Position numbers and translations under genes: made by a program. 64,000 nucleotides of DNA from Nocardioides faecalis. Lineage in GTDB: Bacteria > Actinomycetota > Actinomycetes > Propionibacteriales > Nocardioidaceae. Shown one piece after another: positions 7,881 through 17,238 of the stretch. Positions within the stretch are counted from its first letter, which is position 1. Every line of letters starts with the position of its first letter. The notes under the pieces were generated by a model. That model did no database searches, was not told the DNA's origin, and saw only the letters and a list, made by a program, of their open reading frames with translations. Location: the NCBI RefSeq assembly GCF_018388425.1, contig NZ_CP074406.1, positions 3,658,001 to 3,722,000 of the forward strand, given 5' to 3'.

Positions 7881-8207
7881 GTGAACCTCCACGACTGGAT
7901 CGATGAGTTGTGCGACGTCCTCGACATCGAGGCGGAGGCGGACGAAGGGCTGCTGATGGACCTCGCCGCGATCGCCCGGGAGTCGGTGCACCCGGCCGCC
8001 GGCGTGGTCACCGCCTACCTGCTCGGCTGGGCCGCCGGCGAGCAGGAGGCCGACCCCGAGCAGGTGGAGCGGCTCGCCGCGAAGGCCCAGGGCCTCGCCG
8101 AGGCGTGGGACCGCCCCGCCGGCACCCGGGAGGACCCCGACGACGTCGCCGTGGACCTCGACGAGCTCGCCACTGCCGAGTACGGCGACGAGGACTCGCT
8201 CGTCTGA
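7881..8207 (+). CDS. DUF6457 family protein
   Basis: A 108-residue acidic helical protein. The N-terminal region (LHDWIDELCDVLDI, then ESVHPAAGVVTAYLLGWAAG) is typical of DUF6457, a short domain often encoded next to or fused with MobA in actinobacteria. It probably assists molybdenum cofactor maturation, but this is inference from association. TGGAGG lies just before the GTG start. It is 78 bp downstream of the mobA-like gene. Confidence 0.75.
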   Translation: MNLHDWIDELCDVLDIEAEADEGLLMDLAAIARESVHPAAGVVTAYLLGWAAGEQEADPEQVERLAAKAQGLAEAWDRPAGTREDPDDVAVDLDELATAEYGDEDSLV

Positions 8208-8281
8208 GCCCCCAGCCGAGGCGGCGACGCAGGGATGAGGCAGCGCCGCCGGGACTGGGCCTGCGCTGACAGACTGACGCC

Positions 8282-9259
8282 ATGCGCGCCGTCACCCAGT
8301 CCAGCCCCGGTGGTCCCGAGACCCTCTCCCTGACCGAGCTGCCCGACCCCGCCCCGGGCCCGGGCGAGGTGCTGGTCGAGGTCGCCGCGACCGCGGTCAA
8401 CCGTGCCGACCTGTTGCAGCGCCAGGGCAACTACCCGCCGCCGCCGGGCGCCTCCGACGTCATCGGCCTGGAGTGCAGCGGCACGATCGCGGCGCTCGGC
8501 GAGGGCGTCGCCGACTGGTCCGTGGGCGACGAGGTGTGTGCGCTGCTGGCCGGCGGCGGCTACGCCAGCCACGTCGTCGTACCCGTCGGACAGGTGATGG
8601 GCGTGCCCGAGGGCATCGACCTGGTCACCGCCGCCGCGCTGCCGGAGGTGGCGTGCACGGTGTGGTCCAACGTGTTCATGGTCGCCGGCCTGCGCCCGGG
8701 TGAGAACTTCCTCGTCCACGGCGGCGGTGGCGGCATCGGCACCTTCGCGATCCAGCTCGCCCACGCCGTCGGCGCGCGGGTGTTCACCACCGCCGGCAGC
8801 CCCGAGAAGCTCCAGCGCTGCCGCGAGCTGGGGGCCGACGTCGCGATCAACTACCGCGACGAGGACTTCGTCGAGGTCGTCCGCGAGGCCACCGGCGGTC
8901 ACGGCGCCGACGTGGTGCTCGACAACATGGGCGCCAAGTACCTGCCGCGCAACGTCGACGTGCTCGCCGACGAGGGCCGTCTGGTCATCATCGGCATGCA
9001 GGGCGGGGTCAAGGGCGAGCTGAACATCGCCAAGCTGCTCAGCAAGCGGGGCGCCGTCATCGCCACCGCCCTGCGCTCCCGGCCCGTCGACAACAAGGCC
9101 CGGATCTGCGCCTCGGTCGTGGAGAACGTGTGGCCGCTGGTCGCCGACGGCACCGTCAAGCCCGTCGTCTCCGAGGTGCTCTCCTTGGCCGACGTCGCGC
9201 GGGCGCACCGCCTCGTCGAGGACGGCGACAGCATCGGCAAGGTGCTGATGACGCCCTGA
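8282..9259 (+). CDS. NAD(P)H:quinone oxidoreductase (PIG3-like, zinc-independent MDR)
   Basis: A 325-residue member of the medium-chain dehydrogenase superfamily. It has the GroES-like N-terminal domain (NRADLLQRQGNYPPPPG, residues 40-56) and the Rossmann motif VHGGGGGIG at about 145-153. Structural-zinc cysteines are absent. The NRADLLQRQG motif is characteristic of the PIG3/quinone reductase branch, which reduces small quinones with NADPH. It is cytoplasmic and has its own promoter region. Confidence 0.88.
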   Translation: MRAVTQSSPGGPETLSLTELPDPAPGPGEVLVEVAATAVNRADLLQRQGNYPPPPGASDVIGLECSGTIAALGEGVADWSVGDEVCALLAGGGYASHVVVPVGQVMGVPEGIDLVTAAALPEVACTVWSNVFMVAGLRPGENFLVHGGGGGIGTFAIQLAHAVGARVFTTAGSPEKLQRCRELGADVAINYRDEDFVEVVREATGGHGADVVLDNMGAKYLPRNVDVLADEGRLVIIGMQGGVKGELNIAKLLSKRGAVIATALRSRPVDNKARICASVVENVWPLVADGTVKPVVSEVLSLADVARAHRLVEDGDSIGKVLMTP

Positions 9260-9341
9260 GGCGGGGCGACCGGGCCGCCAGGCGGGGGGCCGCCGGCGGC
9301 AGCGGGCGGGTCGGCGTGGCACGGAGGGATAGGTTGGGGCC

Positions 9342-9944
9342 ATGACCGACAACGAGGAGAAGATCGTGGTGGTCGGGCCGGACGGGCAGCCGATCGGCAC
9401 CCTCCCGGCGTCCGCCGTCGAGCAGCACGACGGCGAGGCGGGCGAGAACAGTGAGGCCGAGGGCGAGCGCGCGCTCACCGAGCTGGTCGAGCAGCCCGCG
9501 AAGGTGATGCGGATCGGCTCGATGATCCGCCAGCTGCTCGACGAGGTGAAGGCCGCGCCGCTGGACGAGGCCAGCCGGCACCGGCTCGCCGCCATCCACC
9601 GCTCCTCCGTCGCCGAGCTCGAGCAGGGCCTGGCCCCGGAGCTCGTCGAGGAGCTGGAGCGGCTCTCCCTGCCCTTCTCCGAGGACGTCACCCCGACCGA
9701 GGCCGAGCTGCGCATCGCGCAGGCCCAGCTCGTCGGGTGGCTCGAAGGGCTCTTCCACGGCATCCAGACCGCGATCTACGCCCAGCAGATGGCCGCCCGG
9801 GCCCAGTTCGAGCAGATCCGCCGCTCGCTGCCGCCGGGCGTGACGTTGGGCGCCGCCGTCGCGCCGGGCCAGGGCGTCCCCGGTGCGGCCGCAGCGCAGG
9901 CCGACGCCGGCGAGGAGCCCCGCACCGGCGGGATGTACCTGTAG
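9342..9944 (+). CDS. bpa: Bacterial proteasome activator Bpa/PafE
   Basis: A 200-residue DUF2587 protein. The helical core (about residues 45-165: VMRIGSMIRQLLDEVK to QMAARAQFEQIRRSLPPG) forms a dodecameric ring in characterised relatives. The C-terminus GGMYL supplies the hydrophobic-Tyr-X tail that docks on the 20S proteasome and opens its gate without ATP. Its presence implies that the organism has a proteasome, though the proteasome genes are elsewhere. The ATG is supported by TAGGTT 6 bp upstream. Confidence 0.92.
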   Translation: MTDNEEKIVVVGPDGQPIGTLPASAVEQHDGEAGENSEAEGERALTELVEQPAKVMRIGSMIRQLLDEVKAAPLDEASRHRLAAIHRSSVAELEQGLAPELVEELERLSLPFSEDVTPTEAELRIAQAQLVGWLEGLFHGIQTAIYAQQMAARAQFEQIRRSLPPGVTLGAAVAPGQGVPGAAAAQADAGEEPRTGGMYL

Positions 9945-10008
9945 GTCCGACGCAGGGTGGTCTTCCTCTGCGCGCCGTACGGGGGAGAGCGGGCGGCGGC
10001 CGCCTGGC

Positions 10009-10791
10009 TCAGCGGCGGCTCATGCGGGTGACCAGCACCCAGCCCAGCAGGCCGATCAGGCAGATCGCGGCACCCGGCGCGACCAGCCGACCGAGCTCGG
10101 GGGCGTCCGAGGCGCCGTCGGGCACCCGCAGCTCGACGTCCGCCGAGGTCGGCGCCAGCGCCTCGCGCAGCGCGGCCAGGCTGGCGGCGTCCAGGTCGTT
10201 GGCCGGCGCGTAGCCGGTGCAGTCGTCGGCCTCGAGCACCGAGCCGCTGCCGGTGCGGGTCAGGAACACGTACGACTGACCCAGGCGCAGCTGCACGTCC
10301 TCGGCCCGCGCGGCCGCGTCGTGGGGCAGGAAGACGATGTCGACCTCCTGGCCGGCGACCAGGCCCTCGCCCGCGAGCACCTGCAGCACCTGCACCCGGT
10401 GCTCCGCCGGCCCCGCGCCCGGGGTCGTGGGCTGCACCGAGCCGCTCGACGGCTGTCCTGAGGGCTGTCCCGACGGCTGGGCTGAGGACTGGCCGGTCGG
10501 CTGGGCGGATGGCTGGCCGCTGGACACCGCCTGGACGACGCCCACGAACACGTCGTCGGCGTCCTTGGCCAGCGCCGCCATCGCGGCGGTGTCGCGTACG
10601 TCGACGTTGCCGCAGCCGTCCACCAGCGACTGCACCGGCGTCGCCCGCGTCGCGGACGCGGGGTGAGCGGCCGGGACGGTGCCGGCTGCTGCGGCGACGG
10701 CGGGCGGGGCGAGCATCGGTCCAGCGAGCAGCGCGCCGGCGAGCAGCGGCACCGGCAGGACGCGGGCCAGGGCTGCGGACGGGGACCTCAC
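10009..10791 (-). CDS. Secreted protein with Q/P/S-rich linker and C-terminal membrane anchor
   Basis: A 260-residue exported protein with a signal peptide (residues 1-35, ending AVAAAAG). A short Cys-containing region (VDGCGNVDVRD) is followed by a linker of repeated SGQPSAQP-type units (about residues 88-116). A beta-rich domain, a C-terminal membrane helix (GAAICLIGLLGWVLV) and a basic tail complete it. The extracytoplasmic domain is not recognised. The GTG overlaps the HAD-gene stop (GTGA), so the two are translationally coupled. Confidence 0.75.
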   Translation of the reverse strand: MRSPSAALARVLPVPLLAGALLAGPMLAPPAVAAAAGTVPAAHPASATRATPVQSLVDGCGNVDVRDTAAMAALAKDADDVFVGVVQAVSSGQPSAQPTGQSSAQPSGQPSGQPSSGSVQPTTPGAGPAEHRVQVLQVLAGEGLVAGQEVDIVFLPHDAAARAEDVQLRLGQSYVFLTRTGSGSVLEADDCTGYAPANDLDAASLAALREALAPTSADVELRVPDGASDAPELGRLVAPGAAICLIGLLGWVLVTRMSRR

Positions 10792-11642
10792 GCGTCCATC
10801 CCAGCAGATCCGGGTGCCGGGAACCAGCGGGACAGCTCCACGGCCAGCCCGTCCTCGTCCACCGACGGGGCCACCGCGTCGGCGACCGCCTTGACCTCGT
10901 CCACGGCTTGGCCCATGGCGACACCGCGGCCGGCCCACTGCAGCATCTCGATGTCGTTGCGGCCGTCACCGACCGCGAGCACCTCCGCGGGGTCGACGCC
11001 GAGCTGCCCGGCGACGTACTCCAGGCCGGAGGCCTTGGACACGCCCACCGGAGCCAGGTCGAGCCAGGCGGTCCAGCCGACGATGTAGTCGGTGCCGTGC
11101 AGCCCCAGCCGGCTCGCGAGCGCGACGAAGTCGTCGGCGGTGGCGCTGGGGTCACGGATGATCACGCGGCTCACGGGCTCGGCGACCATGTCCTCGACCC
11201 GGGTCACGGTCATCCGCCCGCCGAGCTCGCCCTCGGGGAACGGCGCCGAGACCAGGTAGCCGACACCGCGCTCCTCGACCGCGACCAGCGCCTCGGGGCG
11301 CTGCTCGAGCACCGCGGCCACCGCGGGCCGGGCGTCGAAGGTGACCTCGTGCACCACCTCGACCGGCGGGTAGCGCAGCACCACCGCGCCGTTGGACGCC
11401 ACGATCCACACCCGGTCGCCGTGGCCGTGCAGGTCGAGCAGGTCTGCCACCACGGTCATGTTGTGCGGCGCCCGGCCGGAGGCGAGCACGACGTGCGCGC
11501 CGGAGTCGAGCACCCGCTGCACGGCGTCGTACACGGCGGGGGTGACCTGCTCGTGGCTCATCCCCAGGCCCTCGACCCACCGCAGCAGGGTGCCGTCGAT
11601 GTCGAGCGCGATCAGCTTCGGCGGCCGCTGCATCTCAGCCAC
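10788..11642 (-). CDS. HAD-superfamily phosphatase (Cof type)
   Basis: A 284-residue cytoplasmic hydrolase. Motif I LDIDGTLL carries nucleophile Asp14 and Asp16, motif II is VLASGRAP, and motif IV is GDGRNDIEM, with a type IIB cap between. It probably dephosphorylates small sugar or nucleotide phosphates. The GTG at 11642 overlaps the serS stop by 8 bp, while an ATG at 11633, one base after that stop, is equally plausible. It lies in an operon with serS and the secreted protein downstream. Confidence 0.88.
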   Translation of the reverse strand: MAEMQRPPKLIALDIDGTLLRWVEGLGMSHEQVTPAVYDAVQRVLDSGAHVVLASGRAPHNMTVVADLLDLHGHGDRVWIVASNGAVVLRYPPVEVVHEVTFDARPAVAAVLEQRPEALVAVEERGVGYLVSAPFPEGELGGRMTVTRVEDMVAEPVSRVIIRDPSATADDFVALASRLGLHGTDYIVGWTAWLDLAPVGVSKASGLEYVAGQLGVDPAEVLAVGDGRNDIEMLQWAGRGVAMGQAVDEVKAVADAVAPSVDEDGLAVELSRWFPAPGSAGMDA

Positions 11643-12918
11643 CGGCGACGGGGCTCAGGACCTCGAGACCGCCCAGGTAGGGACGCAGGGCGGCGGGCAC
11701 GCGGACCGAGCCGTCGGGGAGCTGGTGGGTCTCCAGCACCGCCACGATCGCCCGGGTGATCGCGGTCAGGGTGCCGTTGAGGGTGGCGACCGGGCCGGTG
11801 CCGTCGCCGTACCGGGCCCGGGTGTCCAGGCGCCGGGTCTGGAAGTCGGTGCAGTTCGAGGTCGAGGTGAGCTCGCGGTACTTGCCCTGGGTGGGGATCC
11901 AGGCCTCGCAGTCGAACTTGCGGATCGCGCTCGAGCCGAGGTCGCCGGCGGCGATGTCGACGACGCGGTAGGCCAGCTCGAGCTTGTCCAGGAACTCCTT
12001 CTCCCAGCCCAGCAACCGCTCATGCTCGGCCTCGGCGTCGGCCGGGTCGGCGTAGATGAACATCTCGACCTTGTCGAACCAGTGCACCCGGATGATGCCC
12101 TTGGTGTCCTTGCCGTGCGAGCCGGCCTCCTTGCGGAAGCAGGGGCTGAACGCGGCGTAGCGCAGCGGCAGCGCGGCACCGTCGAGGATCTCCTCGGAGT
12201 GGTACGCCGCCATGGCGACCTCGGAGGTGCCGACCAGGTACATCTCCTCGCCGGCGATCCGGTAGACGTCCTCGCCGCCGCCCTGGTCCAGGTAGCCGGT
12301 GCCCTCCATCGCGCTGCGTCGTACCAGCGAGGGGGCGATGACCTGGGTGAACCCGGCGGCCCGCGCCTGGTCCATCGCCATGTTGACCAGCGCCAGCTCC
12401 AGCTGCGCGCCGACGCCGGTGAGGAAGTAGAACCGGCTGCCGCTGACCTTGGCGCCGCGCTCCAGGTCGATGGCGCCGAGGATCCGGCCGAGCTCGATGT
12501 GGTCGCGGGGCTCGAAGCCCTCGGCGGCGAAGTCGCGCGGCGTGCCGATCTCCTCCAGGACCACGAAGTCGTCCTCGCCACCGGGCGGGGTCTGCTCGGC
12601 GACCACGTTCGGGATCGCCTTGAGCGCCTCGATCCACCGCTCCTCGGCCGCGGCCTGCGCCGCCTCGAGCTCCTTGACCACCGCGGCCAGCTCCTTGACC
12701 TGCGCGAGCAGCGCCTGCTTCTCCTCGCCCTTCGCGGCGGCGACCTGCTTGCCGAACGCCTTCTGCGCGGCCCGCTTCTCCTCGAACGCCGCGATCGCGG
12801 CGCGGCGCTCGGTGTCCGCGGCCAGCGCGGCGTCGACCACCTCCACAGAGGCCCCGCGCTTGGTCTGGGAGGCACGGACGCGGTCAGGCTCGTCACGGAG
12901 GATGCGCGGGTCGATCAT
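11635..12918 (-). CDS. serS: Seryl-tRNA synthetase
   Basis: A 427-residue class II synthetase. The N-terminal coiled-coil arm (about residues 28-100) binds the long variable arm of tRNA-Ser. The catalytic core shows [13 protein letters not shown], motif 2 ([17 protein letters not shown]) and motif 3 ([17 protein letters not shown]). It charges serine onto tRNA-Ser, of which two genes lie in this window, and also supplies selenocysteine pathways where present. TAGCCT lies 7 bp before the ATG. A family A repeat array lies just upstream. Confidence 0.97.
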   Translation of the reverse strand: MIDPRILRDEPDRVRASQTKRGASVEVVDAALAADTERRAAIAAFEEKRAAQKAFGKQVAAAKGEEKQALLAQVKELAAVVKELEAAQAAAEERWIEALKAIPNVVAEQTPPGGEDDFVVLEEIGTPRDFAAEGFEPRDHIELGRILGAIDLERGAKVSGSRFYFLTGVGAQLELALVNMAMDQARAAGFTQVIAPSLVRRSAMEGTGYLDQGGGEDVYRIAGEEMYLVGTSEVAMAAYHSEEILDGAALPLRYAAFSPCFRKEAGSHGKDTKGIIRVHWFDKVEMFIYADPADAEAEHERLLGWEKEFLDKLELAYRVVDIAAGDLGSSAIRKFDCEAWIPTQGKYRELTSTSNCTDFQTRRLDTRARYGDGTGPVATLNGTLTAITRAIVAVLETHQLPDGSVRVPAALRPYLGGLEVLSPVAGG

Positions 12919-12941
12919 GACGCTCAGGCTATCCGGCCCCT

Positions 12942-13184
12942 CGAGTCGTGAGTTCCGGTGTGCCGACTCGTGAGTTCCCGTCCCCCGAGTCGTGAGGTTC
13001 CGTCCCCCGAGTCGTGAGGTTCCGTCCGCCGAGTCCGGACTTTCCGTGCGTACGACGGAAAGGTCCGGACTCGCCGTACCGAAACTCCCAAGTCGAGGGA
13101 CGGGAACTCACACCTCGAGGGACGGGAACTCACACCTCGGGGAGCGGGAACTCACGACTCGAGGGACGGGAACTCACGACTCGG
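12942..13184. repeat. Family A bipolar array of 22-bp units (about 5 + 5)
   Basis: About five units of the form CGAGTCGTGAGTTCCCGTCC plus two bases run one way from 12942. A central inverted repeat (13030-13073) follows, with arms CGAGTCCGGAC and TTTCCGT around CGTACGAC. About five reverse-complement units then run to 13184. The whole array is a roughly 240-bp imperfect inverted repeat between the aldo/keto reductase stop and the serS start. There are no unique spacers, so it is not CRISPR. Confidence 0.92.
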
Positions 13185-13189
13185 CGGGG

Positions 13190-14173
13190 TCAGAAGAGCG
13201 CGACCGGCTCCGGCGGCGGGAAGAGCGCATCGAGCTCGGCGAGGTCCTCAGGCGTGGGCGTCCAGGACGCGGAGGCGGCGTTCGCACGAACCTGCTCGGG
13301 CGTGGTGGCGCCGGCGATCACCGAGGCGACCGGGCGCTGGGCGAGCAGCCAGCCGAAGGCGACCTCGACCTCCTTCAGCCCGCGGGCGCGGGCGAAGGCG
13401 TAGAAGCCCTGCATCTGCTCGCCGGCCGCCACCTCCACCAGGTGCTGGCGGGTGCGGGTCAGCCGGGAGCCCTCAGGCGCCTTGCCGCCGGCGTACTTGC
13501 CGGTGAGCAGGCCGTTGGCCAGCGGGAAGTACGGCAGCACGCCGAGGCCGAGCTCGCGGCTGGCGGGCAGCACCTCCCACTCGGCGCGGCGGTCGAGCAG
13601 GTTGTAGTGGTTCTGCGCGGAGATGAACCGGTGGGTGCCGAGCTCGCGGGCGACGTACTCGGCCTGCGCGATCTGCCAGCCGGAGCGGTTGGAGTGCCCG
13701 AGGTAGCGGACCTTGCCCTCGCGGACCAGGTCGTCGAGCGCCGAGAGCGTCTCGTCGATCGGGGTCAGCGGGTCGGGGGTGTGGAACTGGTAGAGGTCGA
13801 TCCAGTCCGTGCCGAGGCGGCGCAGCGAGGCCTCCACCGAGGTGCGGATGTAGCCGCGCGAGCCGCGGGCGCCGAAGTCCGGGCCGTTGGCGCCCCTCAT
13901 GTCCATGCCGAACTTCGTGGCCACGACCACCTGGTCGCGGCGCGAGCCGAGCGCCTTGCCGAGCCGCTCCTCGCTCAGGCCGGGGGTGGCGCCGTACATG
14001 TCGGCGACGTCGAACAGGGTGATCCCGGCGTCGATGGCGGCGCCGACGAGGGCGTCGGTGCCGGCCTGGGACTCCGAGGCGGTGCCCGGGCGCCCCAGGT
14101 TGTTGCAGCCGAGACCGATGGTGGACACGACGAGGCCGGAGCGGCCGAGCCTGGCGGTGGTCGGAGTGGTCAT
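13190..14173 (-). CDS. Aldo/keto reductase
   Basis: A 327-residue (beta/alpha)8 NADPH-dependent oxidoreductase. The catalytic tetrad is visible as Asp and Tyr in FDVADMYG (about residues 49-56), Lys in VVATKFG and His in YQFHTPD. LGHSN and the C-terminal VIAGATTPEQVRANAAS cofactor segment follow. It belongs to the subfamily of general stress/aldehyde reductases, and the substrate is unknown. TACGGT lies 6 bp before the ATG. Family A repeats begin 6 bp after its stop. Confidence 0.92.
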   Translation of the reverse strand: MTTPTTARLGRSGLVVSTIGLGCNNLGRPGTASESQAGTDALVGAAIDAGITLFDVADMYGATPGLSEERLGKALGSRRDQVVVATKFGMDMRGANGPDFGARGSRGYIRTSVEASLRRLGTDWIDLYQFHTPDPLTPIDETLSALDDLVREGKVRYLGHSNRSGWQIAQAEYVARELGTHRFISAQNHYNLLDRRAEWEVLPASRELGLGVLPYFPLANGLLTGKYAGGKAPEGSRLTRTRQHLVEVAAGEQMQGFYAFARARGLKEVEVAFGWLLAQRPVASVIAGATTPEQVRANAASASWTPTPEDLAELDALFPPPEPVALF

Positions 14174-14251
14174 CGCCCGACCGTAGCGAGTGCTCACCAG
14201 CACCGCTGCGCGGACCGGGGCGCAACGGTGCCGGTGCCATAAACTCCGGTG

Positions 14252-15826
14252 GTGCTCGACCGACCTCGCCGGACCCCGCTGTTGGCCGCCCTGATCTGCC
14301 TGGGCCTGTTCGCCGCGATCGCCGCCGCGGTGGTGGCAGACCTCCCCGTGCTCGTGGACCTCGACGACCGCGGCGAGTCGGCGTCCGTCTGGGCGGTGGA
14401 CTCGACGTGGCTGCGCGACGTGCTGCGCGTGGTGGAGGTCGTCTTCGACACCCGCGGGATGACGGTGGCGACCATCCTGCTGGCCGGGTTCATGCTGCTG
14501 AAGAAGCATCGCCGGGCCGCGGTCCTCGTGGTCGCGGTGATGGCGGCCACCGCCGCGGCGACGTACGGCGTCAAGGTGCTCGTGGGACGCGGGCGGCCCG
14601 AGTGGCAGTCCCCCGACTTCTTCCTGCACTCCAACGCCTACCCCTCGGGGCACTCCTCCTCCGTGGCCGCGTTCGCGGGGCTGGTGATCGTGCTCGCCGC
14701 GATGCTGATCCGCCGCCGCGGCATCCGCCGGCTGGTGTACACGCTGGCGGTGCTCGTCGCGGTGGCGGTGATGGCCGACCGCGTGCTGCTCGGGCGGCAC
14801 TACCCCAGCGACGTCGTCGGCGGTGCTCTCCTGGGCGTCGGCCTGGTGCTGCTCGGTGTGTCGCTCTACAGCCCGCTGCCGCGCGGCCACGCCGTCGGCG
14901 CCGAGCCGCTGACCCAGCCGTTCGCAACCGGGCGCAACCTGGCGGTGATCCTCAACCCGATCAAGGTCGAGTCCGTCGAGCAGTTCCAGTCGATGGTGGC
15001 GCAGATGGCTGCGGCGTCCGGCTGGAACGAGCCCCGCTGGCACTTCACCACCCCCGAGGACTCCGGCACCGGCCAGGCCGAGCAGGCCGCGGTCGAGGGC
15101 GCCCACCTGGTCATCGTGTGCGGCGGCGACGGCACCGTGCGCGAGGTCTGCGCCGAGCTCGCCGGCACCGGCATCCCGGTCGGGATCGTGCCCGCCGGCA
15201 CCGGCAACCTGCTGGCCCGCAACCTCGAGGTTCCGCTGTTCATCCGGGCCGCCATCGACGTCGCCCTCAACGGCCAGGACCGGGCCATCGACATGGTCCA
15301 GGTGCACGGCGACGGCCTGGAGAAGACCCACTTCATGGTGATGGCCGGCCTCGGCTTCGACGCCGCGATCATGGAGGGCGTCAACGAGGACTTCAAGAAG
15401 AAGGTCGGCTGGCTGGCCTACGTGCTGTCCGCGTTGAAGTCGCTGATGTTCCCGGCGGCCAGGGTCGAGATCTCCGTCGACGGTGGCGAGTGGACCAGGC
15501 ACCGGGCGCGCACGATCGTGGTGGGCAACGTCGGCTACCTGCAGGCCGGCATGCCGCTGCTGCCCGACGCCACGATCGACGACGGGCTGCTGGACGTCGT
15601 ACTGCTGTATCCGCAGCGGTTCTGGTCGTGGGTGCCGCTGGCGTTCCGGGTGCTCGCCAAGCGCGCCCGCACCGACGACACCATCAACCGGATGACCGGG
15701 CGCACCGTGTCGATCCGGGCCGCCGCGCCCACCCCGCGCCAGCTCGACGGGGACACCATCGGTGCCGGCACCGAGCTGCACATGGAGTGCATCCACGGCC
15801 GCGTGCTGGTGCGGGTGCCGCGCTAG
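14252..15826 (+). CDS. PAP2 phosphatase - diacylglycerol kinase fusion
   Basis: A 524-residue bifunctional membrane protein. Residues 1-210 are a PAP2 phosphatase with about six helices and the signature KVLVGRGRPEW, PSGHSSS and GRHYPSDVVGG. Residues about 230-524 are a diacylglycerol/sphingosine kinase-like catalytic domain (LAVILNP, CGGDGTVREV near 290, PAGTGNLLARN). The two activities interconvert phosphatidate-type lipids and diacylglycerol, so the fusion probably remodels membrane lipid. GTG at 14252 is chosen because TAAACT lies 6 bp upstream; GTG at 14249 is the alternative. Confidence 0.9.
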   Translation: MLDRPRRTPLLAALICLGLFAAIAAAVVADLPVLVDLDDRGESASVWAVDSTWLRDVLRVVEVVFDTRGMTVATILLAGFMLLKKHRRAAVLVVAVMAATAAATYGVKVLVGRGRPEWQSPDFFLHSNAYPSGHSSSVAAFAGLVIVLAAMLIRRRGIRRLVYTLAVLVAVAVMADRVLLGRHYPSDVVGGALLGVGLVLLGVSLYSPLPRGHAVGAEPLTQPFATGRNLAVILNPIKVESVEQFQSMVAQMAAASGWNEPRWHFTTPEDSGTGQAEQAAVEGAHLVIVCGGDGTVREVCAELAGTGIPVGIVPAGTGNLLARNLEVPLFIRAAIDVALNGQDRAIDMVQVHGDGLEKTHFMVMAGLGFDAAIMEGVNEDFKKKVGWLAYVLSALKSLMFPAARVEISVDGGEWTRHRARTIVVGNVGYLQAGMPLLPDATIDDGLLDVVLLYPQRFWSWVPLAFRVLAKRARTDDTINRMTGRTVSIRAAAPTPRQLDGDTIGAGTELHMECIHGRVLVRVPR

Positions 15827-15837
15827 CTGCCCTCGCT

Positions 15838-15960
15838 ATCGGCTCCGCACCGGCTCCGCATCGGCTCCGCACCGGCTCCGCGCCCCAAGAGAATTCGTCG
15901 AGATTCGGGCGATTCCGGACAAATTCGCTTGGGAAGCGGAGCAGACGAGGCTCCTCGCGC
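15838..15960. repeat. Family B palindrome with adjacent 11-bp direct repeats
   Basis: Four YCGGCTCCGCA-type 11-bp direct repeats (15843-15882) precede an inverted repeat. Its arms are CCCAAGAGAATTCGTC (15884-15899) and GACAAATTCGCTTGGG (15918-15933), which match at 14 of 16 positions. The element lies between two converging genes and probably helps terminate transcription. Related copies are at 19513 and 46726. Confidence 0.85.
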
Positions 15961-17112
15961 CTAGTCCTCGCCGAAGACCCGCTCCACCAGGTCGGTGACG
16001 AGGTCCTCGGCCCAAGCCGGCTCCTTGCGGTCGGCGTCGAGGACCTGCACGCGCAGGTAGCCGTTCGCGTCGGTCTCCGTCAGCGCGACCTCCCAGGTCC
16101 CGCTCTGCTTCGCGTGGTGGGTGGGGTGGCCGGCCACCTCGGTGTTCGCCTCGACCTTCAGCGGGTCGCGCCGCGCCGTGACGACCACCTTCGTAGCGTC
16201 GTCCGCCTCGCCACCGCGCACCTTCGAGGTGAGCAGCGTGCACACCCGCGCACCGTCGTACGACGCCCGCTCGCCCTCGGGCACCGGGTTCGGTGCGGTG
16301 GTGACCGCCACCCAGCGACGGCCGGCGACCGGAGCGGCCTGTTCGGCGGACGCGAGGGCGGGCACGCACAGCACGGCCGGGTCGGCCTCGCCGTGTCGGA
16401 TCAGGTCGACCGGGTCGCCCGGCACGTCGGCGTCGGTGGCGGGCACGCACAGCCACGCGAGCTGGTCGGCGAGCTCGGCGCAGCCGTCCACGCCGCCGGG
16501 GTCCGGCTCGTCGGCGGCGTAGAAGACAGGCTCGGTCACGGTGCCGCCCGGCCGGGCCATTGCGGCGGGGTCGGCCAGGGCGGCCTCGGCCGCGGTCAGC
16601 GCGACCCCGCAGTCGTCCTCGTCGGGGTCCGCGACGACCAGCGTGCGCTCCGGGCTGAGGGGCACGATGACCGCGCAGCGCGCGCTCCTGCCGTTCCCGA
16701 CCGGGCCGGGGCCGACCCACGCCGCGACCCCGGCGACGTCCTGGCGCGTCCGGCGCTCGAGCACGCCGGCGGCGTCCGATCCCTCGGCGAGATAGGGAGC
16801 ACCGACGATCACCTGCACGGGGCCGTCGCTGCGCTGGACCTGGCACTCGCGGCTGGTGTCGCGGCGGTCCAGCGACGCCGGCTCCGCGGCCGGGTCACCC
16901 GCGGCACCCACGGCGCACGGGTCGAGCGCGGCGAGGTTCGCCTCGGTGACGGCGGGGTCGGGGACGCGCACCTGGGGGACCTCGGCGGCGACGGGCTCGA
17001 TCGCGGACCAGTCGCGGTCGTCGTACGACGCCTCGGCGGAGCAGGCGGCGGCGAGGAGGACGAGCGTGAACGGCAGGGCACGGGCGAGTCGGCGGCAAGC
17101 GGGGAACGACAC
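15961..17112 (-). CDS. Lipoprotein, unknown function
   Basis: A 383-residue predicted lipoprotein with a signal peptide and lipobox LLAAACSAE (Cys at about residue 24). The mature part is rich in Cys, Asp and Glu. It has repeated motifs of the form 'CQVQRSDGPVQVIVGAPY' and 'CAVIVPLSPERTLVVAD', suggesting two or three related beta domains. No family was recognised. It is divergent from a pair of WXG-like genes, with only 126 bp between, so it may belong to the same surface system. The GTG start gives the correct signal peptide. Confidence 0.8.
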   Translation of the reverse strand: MSFPACRRLARALPFTLVLLAAACSAEASYDDRDWSAIEPVAAEVPQVRVPDPAVTEANLAALDPCAVGAAGDPAAEPASLDRRDTSRECQVQRSDGPVQVIVGAPYLAEGSDAAGVLERRTRQDVAGVAAWVGPGPVGNGRSARCAVIVPLSPERTLVVADPDEDDCGVALTAAEAALADPAAMARPGGTVTEPVFYAADEPDPGGVDGCAELADQLAWLCVPATDADVPGDPVDLIRHGEADPAVLCVPALASAEQAAPVAGRRWVAVTTAPNPVPEGERASYDGARVCTLLTSKVRGGEADDATKVVVTARRDPLKVEANTEVAGHPTHHAKQSGTWEVALTETDANGYLRVQVLDADRKEPAWAEDLVTDLVERVFGED

Positions 17113-17238
17113 GGGGGCGACCTTCCCACAACGGCCCCGGCGCAACCTCAAGCAGGACCGGCGCATGAACTGGCGCATCGGTGGGAATGACCTGCGGGCT
17201 ACCGTGCTCCACCGCCCCCCATCGGATGAAGGACAGTG

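Noticed and set aside
12924..13133. Small open frames inside family A repeats (60-70 codons, both strands)
   Set aside because: They arise because the repeat is nearly stop-free in one frame. Their repetitive peptides (HDSGDG and similar) have no ribosome site or conservation.
12942..13184. CRISPR array
   Set aside because: The units are contiguous with no spacers, change orientation around a central palindrome, and there are no cas genes.
15884..15933. Phage attachment site or insertion-sequence end
   Set aside because: There is no integrase or transposase in the window, and the same element recurs after unrelated genes without target-site duplications that I can see.
14407..17190. A plus-strand frame of about 930 codons over the PAP2-kinase and lipoprotein genes
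   Set aside because: It is an Arg/Gly-rich shadow frame that runs through two convergent genes and the repeat between them.
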